This document shows positions 1-5,222 of a stretch of 6,173 nucleotides of DNA, piece after piece; within the stretch, counting starts at the first letter, position 1, and the number at the start of each line of letters is the position of its first letter. Position numbers and translations under genes: made by a program. The stretch is from positions 1 to 6,173 of the forward strand of contig DHIM01000147.1 of assembly GCA_002403785.1 (NCBI GenBank), read 5' to 3'. The DNA is from Clostridium sp. UBA4746. GTDB taxonomy: Bacteria > Bacillota > Clostridia > Clostridiales > Clostridiaceae. The notes under the pieces are model-generated. The model made no database searches. It was not told where the DNA came from and saw only the letters and a program-made list of their open reading frames with translations.

Positions 1-5
1 TTATT

Positions 6-26
6 TAGGCTGGTAGCCTATTTTTT
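6..26 (+). terminator. Rho-independent terminator of an upstream gene
   Basis: A perfect 6-bp stem (TAGGCT at 6-11, AGCCTA at 15-20) with a 3-base loop is followed directly by six T residues. This is the form of an intrinsic terminator for rightward transcription, and it must serve a gene lying left of the window. The stem is short, so efficiency may be modest. Confidence 0.6.
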
Positions 27-81
27 ATACTTTTTTATTTATATATAATAAAAATAAAATGAATTGAGAGGTGCTTTTACA

Positions 82-246
82 ATGGAAAAAATAATCGTTA
101 GGAATTTAGATGAATTCAATATTAAAACCTGTATTAATAAATTAAGAGATTTGAGGATAGAACGATTAATTATTAACTGTCAGTTGAATAATCTTATAGT
201 TGAATATAAGGACCTTAATATAAAATACAAATATATGGATGAATAG
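82..246 (+). CDS. Small hypothetical protein, 54 residues
   Basis: I do not recognise this protein. The frame can open at a TTG at 64, but the ATG at 82 is the better start because a GAGAGGTG ribosome binding site (67-74) sits about 8 bases before it. The product is 54 residues and ends at a TAG. It is charged and hydrophilic with alternating hydrophobic residues (for example ERLIINCQL near residues 28-36), which suggests a small compact alpha/beta fold. No membrane segment or signal peptide is visible. A weak TATAAT lies at 44-49, with only a T-run at the -35 position. No terminator follows, and nothing in the neighbours suggests a function. Confidence 0.55.
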   Translation: MEKIIVRNLDEFNIKTCINKLRDLRIERLIINCQLNNLIVEYKDLNIKYKYMDE

Positions 247-311
247 AAGCTTCTTGATGTGTTTTTGTTACTATTACCTTGATATAAGTTTAGAATGTAT
301 ATGAATTTTAA

Positions 312-368
312 CCTATTCAGTACGTAGGAGAACCTGCCGGATTACAAATACCCCCTAATGTAAAATAA
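312..368 (+). pseudogene. Possible 3' coding remnant
   Basis: From 312 to a TAA at 366-368 one frame reads as 18 residues with a composition unlike the AT-rich surroundings (YVGEPAGLQIPP followed by NVK). The stretch has no start codon, because the frame is closed by a TAA at 309-311. It may be the last codons of a gene whose 5' part was lost. It is equally possible that this is chance. No family is assigned. Confidence 0.2.
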
Positions 369-389
369 TATATGATTTCGGAGGTTGAA

Positions 390-587
390 ATGCTTAAAAT
401 ATTACTTGTAATAAATATGCTAGTAACAATAGCGGCATTAGTCTTTTGGGTTATTGGAATAAAGCATATTAAAAATGAAGAATACAGTATAAAAGGTATT
501 AGATATATAATTAGGAGTGTTTGTGTTATAGGAATATGTATCATATTAAATGCTATACTTTTCTTATCAATTTTTTTCCCAAGGTAA
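390..587 (+). CDS. Small membrane protein with two transmembrane segments, 65 residues
   Basis: The start is the ATG at 390, chosen because GGAGG (380-384) lies 5 bases upstream. The earlier in-frame ATG at 372 has no ribosome binding site. The product has a hydrophobic segment at about residues 3-24, a short charged loop (KHIKNEEYSIKG, about 26-37) and a second hydrophobic segment at about 44-62, ending in FFPR. It is a helical-hairpin membrane protein with no recognisable family motif. A longer minus-strand frame over the same bases (317-658) also looks hydrophobic, but it begins with TTG without a ribosome binding site and is probably a complement effect. No terminator is visible after the stop. 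Function unknown. Confidence 0.6.
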   Translation: MLKILLVINMLVTIAALVFWVIGIKHIKNEEYSIKGIRYIIRSVCVIGICIILNAILFLSIFFPR

Positions 588-665
588 AAAGATATACCAC
601 TAGATATCTGTGATTTTATTCTGATTTCTTTTGGTAAAAAATTTATAATGTACATCAAATTATAA

Positions 666-679
666 TGAAAACGTTTAAT
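666..679 (+). promoter_or_regulatory. Weak cre-like (CcpA) motif
   Basis: The 14 bases from 666 follow the catabolite-responsive element pattern TGWAANCGNTNWCA at every fixed position except the last two. The core includes the palindrome AAACGTTT. It lies about 90 bases before the 46-residue ORF and more than 1.2 kb from malQ, so a link to sugar regulation is not obvious. Such degenerate matches arise by chance in AT-rich DNA. Confidence 0.15.
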
Positions 680-766
680 AAATCAATTAACGTAGAATAA
701 AAATTTTTGCTAAAGTTAGACTTGGTATAAACATGTAGTAAATAAAGTAGAGGAGTGTAAACAAAT

Positions 767-907
767 ATGGAAATTAAAACACAACAGGATTTAGAAACAT
801 ATTTTGAAAACATTGTAATTGCAAATACTATAACTCAAGTTCAAGCAAATAAAATTAAAGCTATCATACTAAATAGAATTAAGGAAAGCACGAAAAAAAC
901 TAGATAA
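767..907 (+). CDS. Small charged protein, 46 residues, possibly frameshifted
   Basis: The ATG at 767 follows an AGGAG (751-755) with an 11-base gap. The 46-residue product is charged, probably helical (QAN-KIKAIILNRIKE), and ends at TAA 905-907. I do not recognise it. Just before the stop lies a run of seven A residues (894-900). If one A were removed, reading would continue from CTA GAT AAA without a stop for about 50 codons to a TAA at 1058-1060. This would give a protein of about 97 residues ending just before the next gene. The sequence therefore may be a frameshifted longer gene. Alternatively the 46-residue ORF is complete and the tail is intergenic, since it contains a promoter-like TATAAT at 1019. 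Confidence 0.4.
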   Translation: MEIKTQQDLETYFENIVIANTITQVQANKIKAIILNRIKESTKKTR

Positions 908-1018
908 AGTGAGTAATAATTCATCAACTCTATTTACAAAAAAATTAAGTGAACATATTATTGAACGCCATAGCCATTATTTCCAAAAAATACTAATGAA
1001 TATTTCGAAAATCTGTAG

Positions 1019-1040
1019 TATAATTAATGTAAACATTTAC
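1019..1040 (+). promoter_or_regulatory. Putative -10 element with overlapping palindromic operator
   Basis: A TATAAT at 1019-1024 is followed by a palindrome, GTAAA-CA-TTTAC, at 1029-1040. The expected transcription start (about 1031) falls inside the palindrome, and the ATG of the 77-residue HTH-like gene is 25 bases further on. No good -35 hexamer is seen 17 bases upstream. The position would suit a repressor site, perhaps for autoregulation by the downstream product. That is inference only. Confidence 0.3.
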
Positions 1041-1064
1041 TGTCGGCAAAAAGGGGAATAAATT

Positions 1065-1298
1065 ATGATGGCTAGAGGGTTATATAAAAAGTTACAACTA
1101 AGACAAGAAAATGGAGAAAAATTAGATTTCCAAAATATAACTAATGAGGAATTAGAACAACTCTGGAGGTATGAATCTGTTCCAGATTATGAGATTGCTA
1201 ATTTATATGGAGTTACAAAAGAGACTGTTTTTGAGAAAATGTACAAGTTGGTAACAAATCAGAATAAAGAAAGACTAATAACCCTAATGAAAAGATAA
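1065..1298 (+). CDS. Small helix-turn-helix-like protein, 77 residues
   Basis: The ATG at 1065 is chosen because AGGGGA (1052-1057) precedes it by 7 bases. The next codon is also ATG. The product is hydrophilic. Residues about 40-62 (PDYEIANLYGVTKETVFEKMYKL) have the spacing of a helix-turn-helix: a first helix with the conserved small residue A45, a turn at G49-V50, and a recognition helix beginning TKETV. The N-terminal third is basic (KKLQLRQ). No enzymatic or ligand-binding domain follows, so this would be a minimal DNA-binding protein, possibly a regulator of phage or plasmid style. The HTH assignment rests on pattern only and the family is not named. The palindrome at 1029-1040, at the presumed transcription start, may be its target. 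Confidence 0.6.
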   Translation: MMARGLYKKLQLRQENGEKLDFQNITNEELEQLWRYESVPDYEIANLYGVTKETVFEKMYKLVTNQNKERLITLMKR

Positions 1299-1412
1299 AT
1301 TATAGTAATTCTAACCTTTTTTCAATAAATTAGATATATTCGTAAAGTACTTTTATAAAAAACTTAGCAAGAGCTGTTCCTTTTTTCTAAATAAGAAGGA
1401 ATTGGAGCAAAT

Positions 1413-1630
1413 ATGTAGAATGATGAATTTATATAGTTATCAACAAAAAAATTTAAAAAATTGCTATTCAAGTGGAAAAGCTTGAGGCTAAGAGGGATGG
1501 ATTGAAGAAAAAATACGAACAACTTAGTAAATCCAGCGAAAGTTCATGGAAAGATATGAAAGAAGGAACTGAAAATGCTTGGAATGAGCTTAAGGAAGCT
1601 GTTTCCAAAGCAGCTGATGATTTTAAGTAA
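1413..1630 (+). pseudogene. sll1863-like stress response protein, broken by two TAG codons and a frameshift
   Basis: GGAG at 1404-1407 precedes an ATG at 1413, but codon 2 (1416-1418) is TAG and codon 8 (1434-1436) is also TAG. Reading through gives M-x-NDEFI-x-LSTKKFKK. A one-base shift in the A-rich tract near 1455-1460 then enters a frame that stays open to TAA 1628-1630 and reads IQVEKLEAKRDGLKKKY, KDMKEGTENAWNELKEAV and DDFK. The repeated aromatic-acidic-Leu-Lys spacing (SWKDMKEG, AWNELKEA) over a coiled-coil N-half is typical of the short sll1863-type stress proteins and related amphipathic-helix proteins. The reconstructed length is about 72 residues, near the size I expect for this family. 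Both lost residues would fit lysine (AAG to TAG). A 9-bp hairpin with one G-T pair (1377-1401) lies just upstream of the ribosome binding site. The family name is moderately sure, and the break is clear. Confidence 0.65.
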
Positions 1631-1931
1631 TACCTATAATAATATACAAGTTCTCCTTGGTAATATAATAAGAAATAGTTGATTAACTGTTGTATTTTAT
1701 TAAACTGAAATTGATGAGAAAACTTATCTTATAATGTATATTTTTAGTACTATCAAAAGCATGGATATAAACATCGGCAATAGTTTAACTTAGTCTTTTA
1801 ATTTTAACAAGTAATTTAAGCGTAATATTAAAGAACGGGTAAGATTTTGTACATTAGGAGGAACATATGAAATGAATGTAGAATTTATTTGTAAGTTTTT
1901 TAGTTAAAAAAATATAATAGGGGTGTTTTTT
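1631..1931 (+). other. Gene-poor stretch before malQ, with one strong ribosome binding site and a mini-ORF
   Basis: No gene of useful length is present on either strand. A TATAAT at 1730-1735 has TTGATG at 1711-1716 as the only -35-like hexamer, but the spacing of 13 is too short. An optimal AGGAGG at 1856-1861 is followed by an ATG at 1867 that stops after two codons, and by an overlapping ATG at 1872 with an 11-codon frame (MNVEFICKFFS) ending at 1907. This could be a leader peptide or the leftover start of a lost gene. The region then runs into the malQ ribosome binding site at 1919-1925. Confidence 0.4.
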
Positions 1932-3362
1932 GTGAATCAAAGAAGTAGCGGAATATTAATGCACATAACATCCTTGCCGAGTAAATATGGAATAGGTACA
2001 TTTGGCAAGGAAGCTTATAATTTTATTGATTTTTTGAAAGAAGCTCGTCAAAAATATTGGCAGATACTGCCTTTGAACCCAACTAGATATGGAGATTCTC
2101 CATATCAATCTTTTTCTGCTTTTGCTATTGACCCTTACTTTATAGATTTTGATTTGCTTTTAGAAGATGGCTTATTGAGAGAAGAAGACTATGCTTGTGT
2201 GGATTTTGGCGAAGATATATCTAAAGTTGATTATGAAAAAATTTTTAATAACAAAATTCATATATTAAAGATTGCTTTTTAGAATAGTAAAAATAAGTTT
2301 GGATGTAAAATAGACGAATTTAAAACTCACAACATACGTTGGCTGGAGGACTATACTTTATATATGGCAGTAAAAGAAAAATATGATTTAAAATCATGGG
2401 AATATTGGGATAATGATATTAAACTTAGAGAAAAAAATACAATGGATTTATATAAAAAAGAGCTTAAAGAAGATATTAACTATTGGATATTTGTTCAGTT
2501 TATAGCGTATAGACAGTGGAGTAGGCTAAAAGACTATGCAAATAACAACGATATCAAAATCATTGGCGATATGCCTATTTATGTGGTAGAAGACAGTGCG
2601 GATATGTGGTCAAACGAAAGGCTGTTTCTAATTGATAAAAATAAAAATCCCACAATGATTGCAGGTTGCCCTCCTGATTATTTCTGTCCGACCGGTCAAC
2701 TGTGGGGGAACCTCATATATGATTGGGAATATATGGAACGGACAGGCTTTGAGTGGTGGATAGAACGGTTTAGAAAAACTTCGGAATTTTATGATGTGAT
2801 AAGATTAGACCATTTTAGAGGATTTGAATCTTACTGGGAAATACCTAATAAAGAAACTAAAGCGGTAAATGGTAAATGGGTTAAAGGACCCGGTGTCGGA
2901 TTATTTAATAAAATAAAAGATGCTCTAGGAGATATAAATATTATTGCTGAGGACTTAGGTTTTATAACTAAAGAGGTTATCGACTTAAGAATTTCTCTAG
3001 GCTACCCTGGGATGAAGGTTTTACAGTTTGCATTCGATTCTGGAGAAGAAAATACCTATCTTCCACACAATTACGAGGGAAATTGTGTGGTATATATAGG
3101 CACTCATGATAACGAGACAATAACGGGTTGGATAGACAATGCAAATAAAAGAGACCTTGATTTTGCTGAAAATTATTTAGAATTAAATAAAGAAGATCTA
3201 AATTATTGGAATTTTATAAATTTTATATTAGAATCTAAAGGAAATTTGGTGATAATACAAATGCAAGACTACTTAGGTTTAAATAACGAAGCGAGAACAA
3301 ATATTCCATCAACCATAGGGGGCAACTGGACATGGAGGGTAATTATATTTATATATTCATAA
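1932..3362 (+). pseudogene. malQ: 4-alpha-glucanotransferase (amylomaltase, GH77), interrupted by TAG and truncated at the C-terminus
   Basis: Amylomaltase transfers alpha-1,4-glucan segments between maltooligosaccharides in the cytoplasm during maltodextrin or glycogen use. The start is GTG 1932, preceded by AGGGGTG (1919-1925) with a 6-base gap. The first part (1932-2279) holds HITSLPSKYGIGTFG and the substrate-site motif SPYQSFSAFA. A TAG at 2280-2282 is codon 117. The same frame then continues with good family similarity, with an ATG at 2364, to TAA 3360-3362. Conserved motifs are GDMPIYV, IRLDHFRGF (nucleophile Asp, codon 293), IIAEDLG (acid/base Glu, codon 340) and GTHDNET (third Asp, codon 393). 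After PSTIGGNWTWR the family similarity ends and nine unrelated residues precede the stop, so about 20 C-terminal residues are missing. Changes at normally conserved positions (LPLNPTRYGD for the usual LPLGPTGYGD, GNLIYDW for GNPLYDW) suggest relaxed selection. No other glycogen or maltose gene is adjacent. Confidence 0.88.
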
Positions 3363-3393
3363 GTTATACTATTGTAGTTCTATAAACAAAATA

Positions 3394-3427
3394 AAAACCC
3401 TTTTTATGTTTAGATAAAAAGGATTTT
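3394..3427. terminator. Bidirectional rho-independent terminator between convergent genes
   Basis: A perfect 9-bp stem (CCTTTTTAT at 3399-3407, ATAAAAAGG at 3414-3422) closes a 6-base loop. After one mismatch it extends through AAAA/TTTT. T-runs occur on both sides when each strand is read, and the minus-strand run (GGGTTTTTATTTT) is the stronger. It lies 35 bases beyond the minus-strand gene stop and 31 bases beyond the malQ stop, so it can end transcription from both directions. Confidence 0.75.
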
Positions 3428-3456
3428 CATCTTTATTACGAAAATATATTGATGCG

Positions 3457-4668
3457 TTACTTACCTGAAGTTCCAGTTGTACTTGAAGTTCCAGTTGTAC
3501 TTGAAGTTCCAGTTGTACTTGAAGTTCCAGTTGTACTTGGAGCTCCAGTTGTACTTGGAGTTTCAGTTGTTTTTGGAGTTCCTGTTGTACTTGGAGTTCC
3601 AGTTGTACTTGGAGTTCCTGTTGTACTTGGAGTTCCAGTTGTACTTGGGGTTTCAGTTGTACTTGGAGTTCCAGTTGTTTTTGGAGTTCCAGTTGTACTT
3701 GGAGTTCCAGTTGTTTTTGGAGTTCCAGTTGTACTTGGAGTTCCTGTTGTTTTTGGAGTTCCTGTTGTACTAGGAGTTCCTGTTGTTTCTCCTGCAGATC
3801 CATTTGTGCTTGGAGTTCCAGTTGTTCCTCCTGATGATCCTGTTTCACCAGTGGACTGTTTAGGAACGATAGTTTTTACAGTGGGAGTTGATAAATTAGT
3901 AGACTTCTCTTTGGCGTAAATTTTTCCGAAAACTCCAGCAATCATAACTAAAATAATTGATGCAATAATTATCATTGCCTTTTTATTCTTGCTAGGTTCC
4001 TTATTTGCAGGGTGTACTTCCCTATTTTCTTTGTTTATTGTTTGTTCAGTGCCTGCTGCCTTACTAGTAACCGTTGTAAAATCATCTTTTTTATTATGAG
4101 CTATTGTTTCAACTTTTTTTATTACCTTTAAAATTATTTGGTTTGTTTTTTTAGGTATATTAGACAATAACGATAAGATTCCCTTTTGTTCTCCAGAGTC
4201 TATCTCCTTAAAATTTTCAGGTGATCTAATTACAACAATAGGCTTATGATGAACTTCATTTTGATCTTCTACATATACTGTGACTGAAAACTCATCACCC
4301 TTACTTATAAAAGGGATATAAACATCTAAAATGTTATCCTTTATTGAAGAATCAAATTTTAACCCTTTTGTTATAGTGGCACCTTTACTCGTTAAGTTAA
4401 TTTGTGTGGTTTGTATATTTATAGTTAACTCATGAATTGTTTTATTTGATGGGTTCTTAACCGTAATAATGTATGCACAATTTTCTTTGCTATTTATTTC
4501 TACAGATTTACCATTTCGTACATTACATAATATTCTAGGTCCTAAATTTTTATAATAATCTAACAATAACCCAGATGCAAATGATATTATTATAGTTATA
4601 ATTGCAGTTTTAATAATATTTATCAATTTTATTCTCGCTTCCTTATTTTTTACTATTTTTTCCAACAT
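3457..4668 (-). CDS. Membrane-anchored protein with a beta-rich domain and a TTGTPx-repeat tail, 403 residues
   Basis: I do not recognise the family. In order: a basic N-terminus (1-14), a hydrophobic segment at about 15-36, and a region of about 45-155 with short alternating strands (ENCAYIITVKNPSNKTIHEL, EFSVTVYVED, PIVVIRS) that resembles an Ig-like or CARDB-type beta-sandwich. A charged linker of about 156-230 follows, then a second hydrophobic segment at 231-248 flanked by KNKK and KIYAKEK. The Ser/Thr/Gly-rich region ends in 18 TTGTPS or TTGTPK hexamers (295-402) and a final Lys. There is no LPXTG motif. The Thr/Pro tail looks like an extended cell-wall-spanning or O-glycosylated stalk, which would place the C-terminus outside; basic residues flank both hydrophobic segments, so topology is not certain. 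The start is ATG 4668: in-frame stops lie just upstream and the consensus promoter is 27 bases away. No clear ribosome binding site precedes it. It looks intact and monocistronic. Confidence 0.8.
   Translation of the reverse strand: MLEKIVKNKEARIKLINIIKTAIITIIISFASGLLLDYYKNLGPRILCNVRNGKSVEINSKENCAYIITVKNPSNKTIHELTINIQTTQINLTSKGATITKGLKFDSSIKDNILDVYIPFISKGDEFSVTVYVEDQNEVHHKPIVVIRSPENFKEIDSGEQKGILSLLSNIPKKTNQIILKVIKKVETIAHNKKDDFTTVTSKAAGTEQTINKENREVHPANKEPSKNKKAMIIIASIILVMIAGVFGKIYAKEKSTNLSTPTVKTIVPKQSTGETGSSGGTTGTPSTNGSAGETTGTPSTTGTPKTTGTPSTTGTPKTTGTPSTTGTPKTTGTPSTTETPSTTGTPSTTGTPSTTGTPSTTGTPKTTETPSTTGAPSTTGTSSTTGTSSTTGTSSTTGTSGK
3466..3789 (-). repeat. 18-bp tandem repeat (minisatellite), 18 units, inside a coding region
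   Basis: Eighteen head-to-tail copies of an 18-base unit (plus-strand form GGAGTTCCAGTTGTACTT) encode TTGTPS/K on the minus strand. Variants are not random along the array. The four units nearest the stop codon begin GAAG and give TTGTSS or TTGTSG. One unit has GCTCC (Ala), two have TTTC (TTETP), and five end in TTT (Lys instead of Ser). Three of the Lys units alternate with Ser units in the proximal part. A nineteenth degenerate unit lies near 3809-3826. The array is richer in G and C than its surroundings. The unit is a multiple of three, so copy-number change would alter stalk length without shifting the frame. Confidence 0.93.
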
Positions 4669-4694
4669 GTAATTTTATTATTCATTGTCATTAC

Positions 4695-4723
4695 ATTATA
4701 AGGTAGATAGATATTTGTGTCAA
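4695..4723 (-). promoter_or_regulatory. Consensus sigma-A promoter of the TTGTPx-repeat gene
   Basis: Read on the minus strand, TTGACA (4723-4718) and TATAAT (4700-4695) are both perfect matches to the housekeeping consensus and are separated by exactly 17 bases. Transcription should start near 4688, giving a leader of about 20 bases before the ATG at 4668. No second operator-like palindrome is seen, so high constitutive expression is the simplest reading. Confidence 0.85.
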
Positions 4724-4774
4724 ACTTAAAAATTAATAATACATTAGATCTAATATCTCTAACTTATTAATGAA

Positions 4775-4921
4775 ATGCAGATAGATCATGAAAACCTTAA
4801 TAATGATGCAAAAATTAAGATAAAAGTAGAACCCGAACCTAAGACTGTTTGTTTTGATGGATACTCTGAAAAACAATTTAATGTTTCTCTATATACACTT
4901 CGATTGATTTACTTTAATTAG
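4775..4921 (+). CDS. Orphan small ORF or gene remnant, 48 residues
   Basis: An ATG at 4775 opens 48 codons ending at TAG 4919-4921. The middle (KIKIKVEPEPKTVCFDG) has a protein-like, charged and proline-containing composition unlike translated intergenic DNA. The last ten residues become hydrophobic and less convincing. No ribosome binding site precedes the ATG, and the frame is open for only four codons upstream. It may be a fragment of a longer lost gene and not an expressed unit. I do not recognise a family. Confidence 0.25.
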   Translation: MQIDHENLNNDAKIKIKVEPEPKTVCFDGYSEKQFNVSLYTLRLIYFN

Positions 4922-5010
4922 GTCCATTGGTATTCACCCCTATTTTGTATATTTCTAATTTCCAGAATATACTTCTAATGGTGTAATAATATATGATAGT
5001 GTCATTTATT

Positions 5011-5026
5011 ATAAGTACATACTTAT
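5011..5026. repeat. Perfect inverted repeat ATAAGTA-CA-TACTTAT
   Basis: Two 7-base arms are separated by CA. A second, less regular pair of arms flanks it (ATGATAGT at 4993-5000 and AGTATCAT at 5028-5035, 7 of 8 complementary), so a larger structure or a two-part protein-binding site is possible. No gene start lies nearby on either strand that would identify it as an operator. Confidence 0.4.
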
Positions 5027-5100
5027 TAGTATCATAGTATCTATTTATATACTGTGCATTTAAAATCAATCAATTTTAATGTATTATAAATCCATTCCAT

Positions 5101-5127
5101 AAAAAAAGAAGGTGCTAACCCTCTCTT
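5101..5127 (-). terminator. Orphan leftward rho-independent terminator
   Basis: On the minus strand AGAGGG and CCTTCT pair around the loop TTAGCA with one G-T pair. The stem can extend by three further pairs into the T-run, and seven T residues follow. No minus-strand gene lies to its right: that side is occupied by the plus-strand reverse transcriptase fragment. The terminator may be the leftover end of a gene removed when the region was rearranged. Confidence 0.45.
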
Positions 5128-5222
5128 ATACTTCATATTCTTTTATGTGTCTAAAGTGGGAATGAGTCTATTTGAGTAAGCATATCAACAGGTTGACTTT
5201 TATTAATTTTATCTTGAGTATT

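Larger units (their letters stand above)
4922..5222. other. Non-coding stretch between the orphan ORF and the truncated reverse transcriptase
   Basis: I find no gene here on either strand. The stretch holds an inverted repeat (5011-5026) and a leftward terminator-like hairpin (5101-5127). From 5166 the reverse transcriptase frame is already open, but its translation up to about 5222 does not resemble the family. I see no group II intron 5' end (GTGYG-type start) and no insertion sequence end that would explain the junction. Confidence 0.4.

Noticed and set aside
245..254. AGAAGCTTCT palindrome after the 54-residue gene as a terminator
   Set aside because: It has no loop and the T-rich part begins several bases later, so a stable hairpin would not form.
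317..658. 113-residue hydrophobic minus-strand frame
   Set aside because: It starts at TTG without a ribosome binding site and overlaps the plus-strand 65-residue gene, which has GGAGG correctly spaced. Hydrophobic codons on one strand tend to give hydrophobic codons on the other.
1005..1047. Possible Spo0A boxes (TTCGAAA near 1005, TGTCGGC near 1041)
   Set aside because: Each deviates from the TTCGACA/TGTCGAA consensus by one or two bases, and seven-base near matches are frequent in AT-rich DNA.
1377..1401. Hairpin upstream of the sll1863-like pseudogene as a terminator or riboswitch
   Set aside because: It is a 9-bp, mostly A-T stem with one G-T pair and no following T-run, and it does not match any regulatory RNA I know.
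1711..1735. TTGATG and TATAAT as a malQ promoter
   Set aside because: The spacing is 13 bases, too short for sigma-A, and the site is nearly 200 bases from the malQ start.
3466..3789. Regular repeats as a possible CRISPR array
   Set aside because: The units are directly adjacent 18-mers with no unique spacers, and they lie in frame within a gene.
3369..3919. Long open frames on both strands across the repeat array (Gln/Leu-rich, Val/Pro-rich and Phe/Leu-rich translations)
   Set aside because: The 18-bp unit is a multiple of three and lacks stops in several frames, so all of them stay open automatically. Only the 403-residue minus-strand frame extends into non-repeat sequence with membrane and domain features and has a promoter and terminator.
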